A stretch of 64,000 bases of DNA, taken from the NCBI RefSeq assembly GCF_018332655.1, contig NZ_BOQL01000021.1:124001-188000 (forward strand), read 5' to 3'. Shown one piece after another: positions 50,863 through 59,189 of the stretch (its first letter is position 1; every line of letters begins with the position of its first letter). The notes under the pieces were generated by a model. That model worked only from the letters and a program-made list of their open reading frames with translations, did no database searches and was not told where the DNA came from. The DNA is from Actinoplanes auranticolor. Lineage in GTDB: Bacteria > Actinomycetota > Actinomycetes > Mycobacteriales > Micromonosporaceae. Both the position numbers and the translations under genes were made by a program.

Positions 50863-50883
50863 GTTGAGTCCCTACGACTCAAC
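50863..50883. promoter_or_regulatory. HAIR element (HspR operator)
   Basis: GTTGAGT-N7-ACTCAAC matches the HspR-associated inverted repeat CTTGAGT-N7-ACTCAAG except for the outermost base of each arm, which remain complementary. It is 57 bases before the Hsp20 start. HspR is not encoded in the window. Confidence 0.85.
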
Positions 50884-51069
50884 TTACTTCTGATTTACAA
50901 CGCGGTCACCCGCCTGTCAAGGGCCACCGCCGCTGAGCAAGCTCCCCGTCAGCGTCCGGCTCCGGTGCGTGGTCATCACCCGAAAGGGGACGGTGCCGTC
51001 GTTCCTGTCGATGTCCCGCTCTATGATCGGTCGTCTTATCAAATATCAAATCTTCGTGGAGGCGGCGGG

Positions 51070-51180
51070 ATGACAGAGGACGAGGATCGGGGCGCCGGGC
51101 GTGAGATGGTGCTCGTCGGCGGGCTGCTCGTGGTGTTCGTCGTCGCGATCGGCGCCCTGATCTATCTCGCGGTGAGCTGA
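51070..51180 (+). CDS. Small single-pass membrane protein
   Basis: 36 residues: an acidic/basic N-terminus (MTEDEDRGAGRE) and one strong membrane helix, MVLVGGLLVVFVVAIGALIY. GGAGG lies eight bases before the ATG. No family is recognised. The AT-rich TATCAAATATCAAATC stretch just upstream (51033-51051) is unusual for this genome and may be its promoter. It is divergent from the Hsp20 genes. Confidence 0.6.
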   Translation: MTEDEDRGAGREMVLVGGLLVVFVVAIGALIYLAVS

Positions 51181-51187
51181 GCGCCCT

Positions 51188-51874
51188 TCACGCCGGGCGA
51201 TCGCCGTCGCCGGGGGTCATCTTCTCAATGACCCGGGCGTGGGCGTTGTCGATGTGCCCGCGCAGCGCGGTCGCCGCGGCAGCCGGGTCGTGCGCCACGC
51301 AGGCCGCGAGGATCGCCTCGTGTTCCCGCATGATCTGCGCCCGGGCGCCGGGGGAGCGGGTGCCCGCGAAGCGGTACCTCTCGCCGTTCTGCCAGACCGG
51401 CTCCAGCGCGCGCAGCAGCCAGCGTGACCGGGCCGCGGCGTACATCGCGAAGTGGTAGTCGGTGTGGGCCTGCCGGGCCGCGGCCTGGTCGCCGAGCTCC
51501 AGCGCCTGGATGTTCCGCTGCAGGAAGGCCCGGGCCCGCTCGGCGTCCTGGTCGGTGAACCGCGCTGCCGCCCGTTCGATCGCGGTGACCTCCAGCAGCA
51601 TCCGCATGTCGTGGGTGTCGTGGGCGTCCTCGATGCTCAGCTCGCGCACCCAGGCGCCCCGGTGCGGGATCACCTCGACCAGGCCGAGCGCCTCCAGCCG
51701 GCGGATCGCCTCGCGCACCGGCATCATGCTCATGCCCATGCTGGTCGCCAGGTCGGTGAGGCGCAGGGCGGCACCGCCCGCGAGCTCCCCGACGAGGATC
51801 GCCTCGTGGAGCCGCGCGGTGGCCGCGTCGGCGAGCGTGGCGTGGACCGGGGGCGCCGGTCGGGCCGGCGTCAT
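51188..51874 (-). CDS. GntR family regulator with FCD domain
   Basis: 228 residues. The winged helix is at about residues 15-75 (ARLHEAILVGELAGGAALRL, then DLATSMGMSMMPVREAIRRL). The FCD bundle carries metal-site residues D/H in MYAAARSRWLLRALEPVWQN and GHIDNAHARVIEKM. It is an orphan: no enzyme gene is adjacent on the same strand and no TTGTATGA motif lies nearby. The target is unknown. Confidence 0.9.
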   Translation of the reverse strand: MTPARPAPPVHATLADAATARLHEAILVGELAGGAALRLTDLATSMGMSMMPVREAIRRLEALGLVEVIPHRGAWVRELSIEDAHDTHDMRMLLEVTAIERAAARFTDQDAERARAFLQRNIQALELGDQAAARQAHTDYHFAMYAAARSRWLLRALEPVWQNGERYRFAGTRSPGARAQIMREHEAILAACVAHDPAAAATALRGHIDNAHARVIEKMTPGDGDRPA

Positions 51875-51934
51875 CCAGCCTCCATCGGGTCGACTCTGTT
51901 CCGGATCGGACGGTGCCGATCTTAGCCGTGCTGC

Positions 51935-52753
51935 TCAGGCGAGGCGGGCCAGCGCGGCCGAGGTGGCCTCGTCCGCCGGCAGGAGGACGACCAGCCGCTG
52001 GTCGTCCGCGTCGGCCAGCTCCAGCGTCTCGTACGCGAGCCGGAGCTCGCCGACGCCGGGATGGGCCAGCCGTTCGACCCCGGTCGGCTGTGGGGGGTGC
52101 GCCGCCTTCACCAGCTCCGCGAACGTCGCCCCGCCGGTCACGGTCAGCTCGTCCACGAGCGCGGCCAGGTGGGGGTCGGCCTGCCGGGTGGCGACGGGCA
52201 GGCTCGCCACCCGCTCGCTCGCGACGCGTTCCCACTGCGGGTACGCCGTACGGGCCCGCGGGTCGGTGAACACGAACCGGAGCAGGTTCGGCGGGTCGCC
52301 GTCCAGCAGGCCCACCGGCTCGGCGAGCAGCTCGTAGCCGGTGGTGCAGGCGAGCACGTCGCCCAGCCGGTTGGCCACGTACGCCGGCGCCGGTTCGAGC
52401 CGGTCGAGCAGTGCCCGGACTGTCGGGCGCACCACGCGGGCCGGGGGCTCGACGGCTCCGCAGGGCAGCCCCGAGCCGCCGCTGGTCTTGGCCAGCATGA
52501 CCAGGTGGATGCGCTCCGGCCCGGACAGCCGCAGCGCCTCGGCGAGCGCGCCGAGGATCTGCGGCGACGGGTGGCGGTCGCGTCCCTGCTCGAGCCGGGT
52601 GAGGTATTCGACGCTGACGCCGGCGATGGTGGCGAGCTCAGCGCGGCGCAGGCCGGGCGTGCGGCGGCGGCCTCCGGACGGCAACCCGACCTCGGCCGGC
52701 GTGACAGCCTCGCGGCGACCACGCAGGAAGGAACTCAACGCATTGTCGCTCAC
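51935..52753 (-). CDS. MmyB-like helix-turn-helix transcriptional regulator
   Basis: 272 residues from a GTG. The HTH reads LRRAELATIAGVSVEYLTRL, then EQGRDRHPSPQILGALAEAL. The MmyB-like domain has VANRLGDVLACTTGYELLAE, RFVFTDPRARTAYPQWERVA and VGELRLAYETLELADADDQR. It is divergent from an SDR gene with a 17-bp palindrome between, the same arrangement as at 5.8-7.7 kb. Confidence 0.9.
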   Translation of the reverse strand: MSDNALSSFLRGRREAVTPAEVGLPSGGRRRTPGLRRAELATIAGVSVEYLTRLEQGRDRHPSPQILGALAEALRLSGPERIHLVMLAKTSGGSGLPCGAVEPPARVVRPTVRALLDRLEPAPAYVANRLGDVLACTTGYELLAEPVGLLDGDPPNLLRFVFTDPRARTAYPQWERVASERVASLPVATRQADPHLAALVDELTVTGGATFAELVKAAHPPQPTGVERLAHPGVGELRLAYETLELADADDQRLVVLLPADEATSAALARLA

Positions 52754-52788
52754 CGGGTGCAGCGTACCTCCGGCGCAGCCGCCGATCG

Positions 52789-52805
52789 TGGCCCTGCGAG
52801 GGCCA
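52789..52805. promoter_or_regulatory. Palindrome between XRE and SDR genes
   Basis: TGGCCCTGCGAGGGCCA has perfect 7-bp arms around GCG. It lies 36 bases before the XRE start and 88 before the SDR start. It is probably the XRE operator. Confidence 0.5.
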
Positions 52806-52892
52806 GCCTTCGCCCGGTCTCCCTCGGCGGCGCGGAACCGGCCAGCGTGGTCGGTGCCGCACGAGGCGGCTGCACACCTGCGAGGAGTCGAC

Positions 52893-53648
52893 ATGGACCT
52901 GGGACTGACCGGCCGTACCGTGATCGTGACCGGGGCCTCCGGCGGCATCGGGCGCCGGCTCGCCCTCGGCTTCGCCGCCGAGCACGCCGACGTGGTGCTC
53001 ACCTACCGCACCAACCGGTCCGACGCCGAGCGGGTGGCCAAGGAGATCGGCGACCGGGCCCTGCTGATCCCGTACGCGATGGAGGATCCCGGCGCCGCCG
53101 GCGAACTGGTCGAAGCGGTGCTGGGCTGGACCGGCCGGATCGACGTGCTGGTCAACAACGCGGTGCACTGGGGCAGCACCGGCGGACCCGCGGACCGCCC
53201 GTTCGAGGACGTCGCCGAGGCCGACTGGATCGACACGCTGCGGCACAACCTCGAGGGCGGCTTGCGGCTGACCCGCGCAGTCGCACCGGTCCTGCGCGAA
53301 CGCCGCTGGGGTCGGCTGGTGCACATCTCGTCGAACATCGCCGTGGACGGCATGGCGGGCGCGGAGTATTACGCGGCCGCCAAGGCGGCACTGCACGGCT
53401 TCAGCCGCTCGGCGGCCTTCTCGCTGGGCCGCGACGGCGACATCCTGACCAACGTGGTCATGCCCGGCCTGACCCGTACGGACACCAACACCGCGCTGGC
53501 CGACGAGTACGGGCACCACTACAGCGCGCTGGCACCCCTCGGGCGGTTGCTGGACGCGGCCGAGGTCGCCGCCCCGGTGGTGTATCTGGGCTCGGCCGCC
53601 AACACCGGCATCACCGGCCAGGTGATCTCGGTGACCGGCGGCGCCTGA
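52893..53648 (+). CDS. SDR family oxidoreductase
   Basis: 251 residues. TGASGGIGRRLALGFA binds the cofactor; NNAVHWGS replaces the usual NNAG; HISSNIAVDGMAGAEYYAAA gives Ser, Tyr and then Lys; VMPGLTRTDTNT and VTGGA complete the FabG-like pattern. GAGGAGT lies eight bases before the ATG. It is likely controlled by the divergent MmyB-type regulator. Confidence 0.88.
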   Translation: MDLGLTGRTVIVTGASGGIGRRLALGFAAEHADVVLTYRTNRSDAERVAKEIGDRALLIPYAMEDPGAAGELVEAVLGWTGRIDVLVNNAVHWGSTGGPADRPFEDVAEADWIDTLRHNLEGGLRLTRAVAPVLRERRWGRLVHISSNIAVDGMAGAEYYAAAKAALHGFSRSAAFSLGRDGDILTNVVMPGLTRTDTNTALADEYGHHYSALAPLGRLLDAAEVAAPVVYLGSAANTGITGQVISVTGGA

Positions 53649-53689
53649 CGGGTGACGGCATCGGGGCCGGGCGGCGACGGCCTGACCCA

Positions 53690-53860
53690 CCTGCCAGCCG
53701 GTGATCGCGGCCGGGCCGGCCGTCACGGTCACCTCGGCCTGGAAACCGCCCTGCACCAGCACGTTGTTCTTCACCACCGCGTTGCCGGTCACCGTCGCGC
53801 CGCTGTGGACCCAGGCCGGGTCCTCGATGTGGGCGTTGCCCGAGACGGTGCTGTTGCCGG
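53690..53860 (-). pseudogene. Fragment of a hexapeptide-repeat (beta-helix) protein
   Basis: The minus strand encodes about 55 residues of repetitive GNSTVSGNAHIEDPAWV, HSGATVTGNAVVKNNVLV and QGGFQAEVTVTAGPA, a left-handed beta-helix pattern seen inside large secreted actinomycete proteins. There is no start, stop or signal peptide in this frame at the right places, and it abuts the GNAT start at 53868. I read it as a relic of a longer gene. Confidence 0.5.
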
Positions 53861-53867
53861 GACGCGT

Positions 53868-54381
53868 ATGAGTGGTCCTGAGATCAGTACCGCGCGGTTG
53901 CGGTTGCGGCAGTTCCGGGCCGAGGATCTCGTCCCGCATCGGGCTGCGGTCGATGATGATCCCGCCGTGACCTGGGCCCATGAGCGCCGGCCGCTCGCCG
54001 CGAGTCTGCGCGCCCGGGCCGATCGCCTTGAGGAGTGGCAGCGGGACGGCTTCGGCATGTGGATCGCCGAGGTCGCCGCCACCGGCCAGATCATCGGCCA
54101 CTGTGGTCTGCAGCGGCTGGAGGGTGGCGACGAGGTCGAGGTCGGCTACTACCTCGGCCGTACGGCCTGGGGGCAGGGGTACGCCACCGAGGCCGCCCGC
54201 GCCGGCCTGGCGTACGGCTTCGACCGGTGCGGGTGTCCTCCATCGTTGCGGTCGTGCGGCATGAGAACGCGCTTCGCGGCACGTGCTGGAGAAGCTCGGT
54301 ATGCGGCCCGAACGCGACGGCGTCTTCTACGGTGCCGAGGCCACCCTGTTCCGGCTTCAGTCCGCTGAGCTCCGCCGCTGA
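53868..54381 (+). pseudogene. GNAT family N-acetyltransferase, two single-base frameshifts
   Basis: The N-terminal frame (STARLRLRQFRAEDLVPHRA, GMWIAEVAATGQIIGHCGLQ, GYYLGRTAWGQGYATEAARA) is a RimJ-like acetyltransferase with the acetyl-CoA loop QGYATE. After FDRC at about 54228 the family sequence moves to a second frame (VSSIVAVVRHENA) and at about 54276 to a third (RHVLEKLGMRPERDGVFYGA), stopping at 54381. One base added at each point restores a normal protein of about 171 residues. The 3' end overlaps the convergent LLM gene. Confidence 0.7.
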
Positions 54382-55226
54382 ATCAGCTCGGTGGTGACCC
54401 ATCGGGCGACGCCCGGCGGGTAGGGCGCCGGGAGCCCGAGCACGATGTGCCCGAAGCCGGCGGCGACGGCTTCGTCGATCGCGGTACGGGTGCTCGCCGG
54501 CTCGTCGTAGCTGACCGGCAGGTGGATCGAGCGGGTGATCGAGGCGGGATCGCGGCCGATGTCGGCGCAGTACCGGTCGAGCAGCGCGCTGCGGGCGATC
54601 ACGTCGTTGAGGTCGCCGCCGGGGATGTTCCAGACATCGGCGTGCTCGGCGACCACCCGGAGCGTCGCCGAGGACCGGCCGCCGATGAGAATCGGCGGGT
54701 GCGGGCGCTGGACCGGCTTCGGGTTGCCGTACGCGCCGGTCAGCCGCACGTACTCGCCGGGGAAGTCGAACGGCTCGGTCCCGGTCCACAGCCGCCGGAT
54801 CACCGTGCAGGACTCGGCGAGGCTGCCCACCGCGTGCGCGGTGTCGTGGAAGGGCAGGCCGTGGGCCTCGTACTCGCGCCGGGCGAGCGGGTGGCCCGGC
54901 CGGGAGCCCACGCCGATGCCGAGGGTGAGCCGCCCGCCCGAGACGATGTCCACGGTCGTGGCCATCTTGGCCAGCACCGCCGGCGGCCGGAAGCGGTTGC
55001 TGGTCACCAGCAGGCCCAGGTGCAGCCGGGTGGTCAGCGCGGCCAGGACCGACAGCAGGGTCCAGCCCTCGAAGGCCGGTCCGGCCGGGTCGCCGCCGAT
55101 CGGCATCAGGTGGTCGAACAGCCAGGCGTGGGCGATCTCCGGGATCGCGTCCGCCTCCTGCCAGACCCGCAGGATGTCGCCGTAGCCGACCTGCTGCGGG
55201 GCTGTCATGATGCCGAAGCTGGTCAC
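54357..55226 (-). CDS. LLM-class F420-dependent oxidoreductase
   Basis: 289 residues. AWLFDHLMPIGGDPAGPAFE, LLVTSNRFRPPAVLAKMATT, GRLTLGIGVGSRPGHPLARR and PPILIGGRSSATLRVVAEHA are luciferase-like barrel landmarks. The GTG start overlaps the alpha/beta hydrolase stop by four bases (GTGA), so it is the second gene of that operon. ATG 55208 is an alternative start. Confidence 0.88.
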   Translation of the reverse strand: MTSFGIMTAPQQVGYGDILRVWQEADAIPEIAHAWLFDHLMPIGGDPAGPAFEGWTLLSVLAALTTRLHLGLLVTSNRFRPPAVLAKMATTVDIVSGGRLTLGIGVGSRPGHPLARREYEAHGLPFHDTAHAVGSLAESCTVIRRLWTGTEPFDFPGEYVRLTGAYGNPKPVQRPHPPILIGGRSSATLRVVAEHADVWNIPGGDLNDVIARSALLDRYCADIGRDPASITRSIHLPVSYDEPASTRTAIDEAVAAGFGHIVLGLPAPYPPGVARWVTTELIQRRSSAD

Positions 55227-56134
55227 TTCGCCTCGATCCGGCCCAGCGGGTGCGTGCCGGTCGTCAGCTCGGCGCTCGCCTCGGCCCAGCTCGGGTCGGC
55301 GGGGTAGAGCGCGCTGCGCAGGTACGCCCAGGTGAGCTGCTGGATCAGGGCTACCCGTTCGGGGCTCTCGTCCGTCGTGGACGTCACGGCCCGGCCGAGG
55401 ATGCCGCCGAGCGAGTGCTCGGCCCCGAACAGGGTGAGCAGGCTCTTGGGTCCCGGGCTGAGCAGGTACGGGTCGACGAACCAGTCCGGCCCCCGTACGG
55501 ACAGCGCGGACTGGTCCTTGTCGCCCGCGACGATCAGTGCCGGCTTCGTCATGGCGGCGAAATCCGGGCTCATGAACGGGAAGTGCTCCGCGGCGAACGG
55601 CGAGAGGTCGGCTCCGCCCGTACCCGTGGTGGCGAGCAGGACGCCCGCCTTGATGCGCGGATCGCTCAGGTCCTCGCCCGGCACGCCGCCGGCGTCCAGC
55701 ACCCGCGCGCCCAGCAGCGTGCTCGCCGTCTGCCCGCCCCAGGAGTGACCGGCCACGGCGATCCGGCTGCGGTCGAGCCGCCCGGCGAGGCCCGGCACGG
55801 ACCGCTCGATGTGGTCGAGCTGGTCGAGGACCCGCCGGAGGTCGGCGATCCGGATGCGCCAGATGTCCGGGTAGCGCGGGTCGTCCGGGGTGACGGCCAG
55901 GGTCGTCGAGTCGAGGTGCGTCGGCTGGATCACCACGAACCCGTGGGCGGCCCAGTAACCGGCCAGCGGCTCGTACTCGGTCATCGACGAGCCGAAGCCG
56001 TGGGAGAAGACGATGATCGGCAGCGCGTCGCCGGTGGCCGGGGCGGACACGCGCACCTGCAGATCCTCACCGCGGCCGGGGGCCGGGAGGACAACCGGGC
56101 GCAGGGAGACGACGGGGGTGCTGATGGTGGACAT
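55223..56134 (-). CDS. Alpha/beta hydrolase (chlorophyllase/PAF-acetylhydrolase-like)
   Basis: 303 residues. The oxyanion segment is IIVFSHGFGSSMTEYEPLAG; the nucleophile elbow GHSWGG holds the catalytic Ser; AGDKDQ has the Asp and FGAEHSLGG the His. No signal peptide is seen. The ATG at 56134 has GAGGAG nine bases upstream. Substrate is probably an ester. Its promoter carries a 20-bp site nearly identical to that of the upstream TetR gene. Confidence 0.88.
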   Translation of the reverse strand: MSTISTPVVSLRPVVLPAPGRGEDLQVRVSAPATGDALPIIVFSHGFGSSMTEYEPLAGYWAAHGFVVIQPTHLDSTTLAVTPDDPRYPDIWRIRIADLRRVLDQLDHIERSVPGLAGRLDRSRIAVAGHSWGGQTASTLLGARVLDAGGVPGEDLSDPRIKAGVLLATTGTGGADLSPFAAEHFPFMSPDFAAMTKPALIVAGDKDQSALSVRGPDWFVDPYLLSPGPKSLLTLFGAEHSLGGILGRAVTSTTDESPERVALIQQLTWAYLRSALYPADPSWAEASAELTTGTHPLGRIEAK

Positions 56135-56160
56135 GGCGGTGACTCCTCGACGGCTGAGAG

Positions 56161-56180
56161 CAGAAGCGGAACGTTGTTCC
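56161..56180. promoter_or_regulatory. TetR operator copy 1 (hydrolase promoter)
   Basis: CAGAAGCGGAACGTTGTTCC, containing GGAAC-GTT-GTTCC, lies 27 bases before the hydrolase start. It is 18/20 identical, in inverted orientation, to the site at 56858-56877. Confidence 0.65.
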
Positions 56181-56250
56181 GTTACCGACAATATGGAGGA
56201 GTGTCCCGTTTAGCAAGCGGTGTGATCGAGGGCACGGGTTGTACCGCAGG

Positions 56251-56829
56251 TCAGGAGGTTTTCATCGCGCCGTACTTGAGGCCGTCGATCAGCAGCGCGA
56301 CCATGCGCCGGCCGTGGTTGCCGCCGTCCTCGCCGGAAATGCACAGATTGCTCACGGCGTAGAGCAGATCCTGCGGGCTGACCTCCGCCCGCACCGCGCC
56401 CGCCGCCGTGGCGGCGTCCAGCAGCCCGCCGAGGGCGGGGCCGAGCCTTTGCAGGAAGTAGTCCGGCAGGACGTTGAAGGCCGGATCGCCCGAGTGCAGG
56501 GCCGCGGCCAGGCCACGCTTGGTGGCGATGAAGTCGGTGAACCGGTAGATCCAGCGGCTCAGGGCCTCGCCGGGCTCGTACTCGGCCGCCAGCGCGGGGG
56601 CGGCGTCGGCGCAGGCGTCGACCTCGCGGCGGAACACGGCCGTGACCAGGTCGGAGCGCAGGGGAAAGTGCCGGTAGAAGGTGCCGACCCCGACCCCGGC
56701 CTTGGCGGCGATCTCGCGCACCGGGGCGTCCACCCCGGAGGTGCTGAAGACCACCTTGGCGGCGTCGAGCAACGCGTCGATGTTGCGCTGCGCGTCGACC
56801 CGTACGCGCCGGCCACCGTTCTCGCCCAC
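56251..56829 (-). CDS. TetR/AcrR family transcriptional regulator
   Basis: 192 residues from a GTG. The HTH reads NIDALLDAAKVVFSTSGVDA, then VREIAAKAGVGVGTFYRHFP. The C-terminal half is the common SbtR-like ligand domain (RFTDFIATKRGLAAALHSGD; AVSNLCISGEDGG). It is upstream of the hydrolase-LLM operon on the same strand, and both promoters have a shared operator, so it likely represses itself and that operon. Confidence 0.9.
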   Translation of the reverse strand: MGENGGRRVRVDAQRNIDALLDAAKVVFSTSGVDAPVREIAAKAGVGVGTFYRHFPLRSDLVTAVFRREVDACADAAPALAAEYEPGEALSRWIYRFTDFIATKRGLAAALHSGDPAFNVLPDYFLQRLGPALGGLLDAATAAGAVRAEVSPQDLLYAVSNLCISGEDGGNHGRRMVALLIDGLKYGAMKTS

Positions 56830-56857
56830 GACGCCTCACCTAGCTCCGGGCTCTTCT

Positions 56858-56877
56858 GGAAGAGCGTTCCGCTTCTG
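56858..56877. promoter_or_regulatory. TetR operator copy 2 (TetR promoter)
   Basis: GGAAGAGCGTTCCGCTTCTG, 28 bases before the TetR GTG. It nearly equals the complement of the site before the hydrolase gene. Confidence 0.65.
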
Positions 56878-56928
56878 CGACCTTACGTCACCGCGCGGGC
56901 TGCCGGAGCCGGCCGCCCGCGCACACCG

Positions 56929-57609
56929 TCACGCTCCGGTGGTACGGGCCGCGGCGACGAGCCGGCCGCGGTCCGAGGCGGGGAAGCGGTCGAGCATCGC
57001 CCGTACCTCGGTGGCGTCGGCGTTGGCCCCGAACAGCTCGGTGCCGGGCTCCATCCGGACGCCTTCGGCCAGCGGCCCGGCGACGACCGGGTCGAAGCCG
57101 AGGGCGTCGACCAGAGCCTCGACCGCGGCGAGGTCGGCGGGGTCGTCCCCGGCGATCGCGATGGCCTTGCGCCCGGCCGTGCCCGCCGGCCGGGCACCGC
57201 TCTCGAGATCGTGGTAGCCCATGTGGTTGAAGGCCTTCACGATCCGCGACTCCGGCAGGAATTCCCGCACGATCTCACTGGAGGAGGTACGCGGGTCGGT
57301 CAGGTCGTCCCGGATCCCGTCGACCTCCCACCAGTAGTTCATCGCGTCGACGACCAGCTTGCCGCCCAGCGCGTCCACGGGCACGTCGCGGTGCTTGCCG
57401 AGCGGCAGCGCCAGCACGACGATGTCGGCGCCCGCGGCCGCCTCGGCCGCGGTCACGGCGATCGCGCCGGGCGTGATGACCTCGACGATCAGCGCGATCC
57501 GGGCCGGGTCACCGGAGCCGGCGATGAGCACCCGGTGGCCGGCGGCCAGGGCCAGCCGGGCCAGCACGGTACCGACCTTGCCGGCGCCGAGAATGCCGAT
57601 GGTGGTCAC
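56929..57609 (-). CDS. NADPH-dependent F420 reductase-like NAD(P)-binding protein
   Basis: 226 residues. The Rossmann motif [48 protein letters not shown] and [13 protein letters not shown] match the F420-dependent NADP oxidoreductase family (Fno-like; the Asn-His region around KAFNH). It may regenerate reduced F420 for the LLM enzyme encoded directly upstream. The start ATG lies three bases after the LLM stop. Confidence 0.85.
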   Translation of the reverse strand: MTTIGILGAGKVGTVLARLALAAGHRVLIAGSGDPARIALIVEVITPGAIAVTAAEAAAGADIVVLALPLGKHRDVPVDALGGKLVVDAMNYWWEVDGIRDDLTDPRTSSSEIVREFLPESRIVKAFNHMGYHDLESGARPAGTAGRKAIAIAGDDPADLAAVEALVDALGFDPVVAGPLAEGVRMEPGTELFGANADATEVRAMLDRFPASDRGRLVAAARTTGA

Positions 57610-57612
57610 GTC

Positions 57613-58644
57613 TCAACCCTCCAGAATCTCGCGGACCAGGGGAGCCACCTTCGCGCCGAACAGCTCGACGGCGCGCGTGCGGGCACTGATCGGCTGGGCA
57701 CCCGCGGTGTAGATCAGGTCGAAGCGGCCAACGCCCAGCGTGCTTATCGCGCCGGCGATCTTGCGGGCCACCGTCTCCGGCGAGCCGAGGTACAGCGAGC
57801 CGTGCGCGACCTCGTCGTCGAACTCGGAGCGGCGCAGCGGCGGCCAGCCGCGCAGGGCGCCGATCCGGTCCCGGATGACCTTGTACGCCGGGTAGAACAA
57901 CTCCTTGGCCTGCTCGTCGGTGTCCCCCACGAACCCGGGGGAGTGCATCCCCACCGGGTGCGCGACCGTGCCCAGCTGCTCGGTGGCGCGGCGGTAGAGG
58001 TCCAGGTAGGGCGCGAAGCGGGCCGGGGAGCCACCGATGACGGCCAGCATGAGCGGCAGTCCGTGGCGCGCGGTGCGGACCACCGACTGCGGGGAGCCAC
58101 CGACGCCGACCCAGGTGTCGAGGCGGCCGGACTCCGTCTTGGGGAACACGTCGGCGTTCTCCAGCGCCGCCCGGGTGGTGCCGCTCCAGGTCACCGGCTC
58201 CTCGTCGAGCAGCTTGACGAACAGCTCGAGCTTCTCCTCGAACAGCACGTCGTAGTCGCTCAGGTCGTAGCCGAACAACGGGAACGACTCGGTGAACGAC
58301 CCGCGGCCCAGGATCGCCTGGGCCCGGCCCTGCGAGATGGCGTCGACCGTGGCGAACCGCTGGAACACCCGGACCGGATCGTCGGAGCTGAGCACGGTGA
58401 CGCCCGAGGCGAGCTTGATCCGCGAGGTGCGCGCGGCGATCCCGGCCAGCACGGTCTCCGGGGTGGAGATCGAGTACTCCGGGCGGTGGTGCTCGCCGAG
58501 GGCGATCACGTCGACGCCGAGCTGGTCGGCCAGCACGGCCTCGTCGATGACCTGCCGGATCGCGACGGCGTGGGAGACGGGTACGCCGGCGTCGTCCACC
58601 GGCACGTCGCCGAAGGTGTCGAGACCGAGCACGAGCTCACTCAT
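57613..58644 (-). CDS. LLM-class F420/FMN-dependent oxidoreductase
   Basis: 343 residues. VDVIALGEHHRPEYSISTPE, IKLASGVTVLSSDDPVRVFQ, DAISQGRAQAILGRGSFTES and WVGVGGSPQSVVRTARHGLP place it in the luciferase-like family, a group often annotated as atypical LLM monooxygenase. It forms an operon with the F420 reductase-like gene. The promoter, divergent with MarR, holds two TTGA-N4-TCAA sites. Confidence 0.9.
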   Translation of the reverse strand: MSELVLGLDTFGDVPVDDAGVPVSHAVAIRQVIDEAVLADQLGVDVIALGEHHRPEYSISTPETVLAGIAARTSRIKLASGVTVLSSDDPVRVFQRFATVDAISQGRAQAILGRGSFTESFPLFGYDLSDYDVLFEEKLELFVKLLDEEPVTWSGTTRAALENADVFPKTESGRLDTWVGVGGSPQSVVRTARHGLPLMLAVIGGSPARFAPYLDLYRRATEQLGTVAHPVGMHSPGFVGDTDEQAKELFYPAYKVIRDRIGALRGWPPLRRSEFDDEVAHGSLYLGSPETVARKIAGAISTLGVGRFDLIYTAGAQPISARTRAVELFGAKVAPLVREILEG

Positions 58645-58662
58645 GGTGCTGTCCTCCAGTAA

Positions 58663-58695
58663 TTGACATGTCAGTCAGTATGATTGACACATCAA
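58663..58695. promoter_or_regulatory. Pair of MarR-type operators
   Basis: TTGACATGTCAG (58663-58674) and TTGACACATCAA (58684-58695) are palindromes of the form TTGA-N4-TCAA, spaced 21 bp, two helical turns. They lie between the divergent LLM and MarR starts and just before the MarR ribosome site (AGGAGGG at 58700). Confidence 0.7.
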
Positions 58696-58715
58696 ACACA
58701 GGAGGGCGCCGACTT

Positions 58716-59189
58716 ATGCCGCGGACGCGTCAACTGCCCGATCGCGCCGAGCTGCGGGCGTGGCGGGACTTCATCGAGACCACCGAGGTGCTGCGTACGG
58801 TGCTCGCCGGCCGGCTGCAGAGCGACACCGGGCTGTCGCCGGGCGACTACGCCGTACTGCTGGCCCTGAGCGAGACCGAGCACGGCCGGATGCGATCGTC
58901 CGAGCTGGCCGCCCAGGTCGGCTGGGAACGCAGCCGGCTGTCGCACCACCTGGGCCGGATGGAGCGCCGGCAGTTGATCAGGCGGGAGAAGGCGGCCACC
59001 GACAGCCGCGGCGCCCAGATCGTCCTGGCCCCGGCCGGCCGGACGGCCTTCCGCGAAGCCACCGCACCCCACCTGCGCGCCGTCCGGGAGCTGTTCGTCG
59101 ACGCGCTCACCCCCGCCCAGATCGAAGCCGCGGCTGGCATCGCCGCCGCCCTGCGCGAGCACCTGGTGCGCCTCGGCCATCGAGAGTGA
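58716..59189 (+). CDS. MarR family transcriptional regulator
   Basis: 157 residues from the ATG at 58716. The winged helix reads LSPGDYAVLLALSETEHGRM, then SSELAAQVGWERSRLSHHLG and RREKAATDSRGAQIVLAPAG (wing), flanked by the dimerisation helices. It is divergent from the LLM/F420-reductase operon with paired palindromes between, so it probably represses both. Confidence 0.92.
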   Translation: MPRTRQLPDRAELRAWRDFIETTEVLRTVLAGRLQSDTGLSPGDYAVLLALSETEHGRMRSSELAAQVGWERSRLSHHLGRMERRQLIRREKAATDSRGAQIVLAPAGRTAFREATAPHLRAVRELFVDALTPAQIEAAAGIAAALREHLVRLGHRE

